This document shows, in pieces, positions 5,377-5,662 of a stretch of DNA of 5,662 bases. The stretch spans positions 1 to 5,662 of the forward strand of contig JAJYGM010000107.1 of NCBI GenBank assembly GCA_021785095.1, given 5' to 3'. Source of the stretch: Actinomycetes bacterium (GTDB lineage: Bacteria > Actinomycetota > Acidimicrobiia > Acidimicrobiales > Bog-793). The notes under the pieces were generated by a model. That model saw only the letters and a list, made by a program, of their open reading frames with translations. It did no database searches and had not been told where the DNA came from. Position 1 is the first letter of the stretch. Each line of letters begins with the position of its first letter. A program made the position numbers and the translations under genes.

Positions 5377-5662
5377 ACCCGCACGAGCCGCTCGACCGCC
5401 TGCTGCTGCGCTGGCGCGACCAGCACCTGCATCACCTCGTTCCGGGGGGCCCGATCCGGGTTCTCGACGTCGAGGTGCTCCGCCAGGGGCGGCCGGGGAT
5501 CGTCGACGTCGTCGCCGAGATGGACGGGCGACTGGCGCACGCCGTCTTCGGCGTCTGCCGCCCCGGCGACGAGCTGCGTGTGCTGGGCCCGGTGGAGGAG
5601 CCCGCGCTGGGCATGCTCGAGGACGGTGGAGGCGTCGGGCTCGTCGTGGACGCGCTGCAAGA
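5373..5662 (+). CDS. Probable maltokinase, N-terminal cap region only (3' end beyond window)
   Basis: The open frame starts at GTG 5373, sharing GTGA with the treS stop, and runs without a stop to the window end (96 codons plus two bases). A weak GAAGAG lies about 8 nt upstream. The fragment begins VNPHEPLDRLLLRWRDQHLH, continues with beta-rich stretches (IRVLDVEVL, IVDVVAEMDGR, HAVFGVCRPGDELRVLG) and ends near GLVVDALQ. This pattern resembles the N-terminal cap of maltokinase (Mak/Pep2), which phosphorylates maltose with ATP to maltose-1-phosphate, and that gene commonly follows or is fused to treS. The usual cap signature around RWF is not clear, and the kinase domain with its catalytic Asp is outside the window. 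The coding call is strong; the function rests mainly on position and weak resemblance. Confidence 0.72.
   Translation, partial: MNPHEPLDRLLLRWRDQHLHHLVPGGPIRVLDVEVLRQGRPGIVDVVAEMDGRLAHAVFGVCRPGDELRVLGPVEEPALGMLEDGGGVGLVVDALQ

Overview
The window is GC-rich (roughly 70%) with strong G/C bias at third codon positions, GTG and TTG starts, and overlapping stop/start junctions. The MurA and TreS sequences look actinobacterial: MurA carries the Asp form of the active-site loop known from mycobacteria. Together these suggest a high-GC actinobacterium, possibly an Acidimicrobiia-like lineage. That assignment is inferred from protein resemblance remembered from known families, not from a database search.

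Layout: (1) positions 1-975, minus strand: a class II fructose-1,6-bisphosphatase (GlpX), complete at its N-terminus and running off the left edge. (2) Positions 976-1151: a 176-bp divergent promoter region. On each side a -10-like hexamer (TAGGGT for glpX, CATAAT for murA) lies exactly 7 nt before a start codon, the spacing expected of leaderless transcripts. A perfect 21-bp direct repeat lies between them. (3) Positions 1152-2480, plus strand: MurA, with Asp instead of Cys at the fosfomycin target position. (4) Positions 2477-3487: a MeaB/ArgK-type G3E GTPase that starts inside the murA stop codon (TTGA overlap). (5) Positions 3473-3548: a 17-bp tandem repeat across the meaB/treS junction. 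Each unit carries GAGG, ATG and an overlapping TGA, giving a chain of three six-residue mini-ORFs linked by ATGA overlaps that leads into treS. (6) Positions 3535-5376: trehalose synthase TreS. (7) Positions 5373-window end: the start of a gene overlapping treS by GTGA, resembling the N-terminal cap of maltokinase (Mak/Pep2).

The four plus-strand genes overlap or nearly abut and probably form one transcript. treS and the next gene fit the TreS-Mak branch from trehalose to maltose to maltose-1-phosphate. murA makes the first committed peptidoglycan precursor. meaB protects adenosylcobalamin-dependent methylmalonyl-CoA mutase. glpX, transcribed divergently, is gluconeogenic. The most unusual feature is the repeat-built start/stop relay in front of treS.
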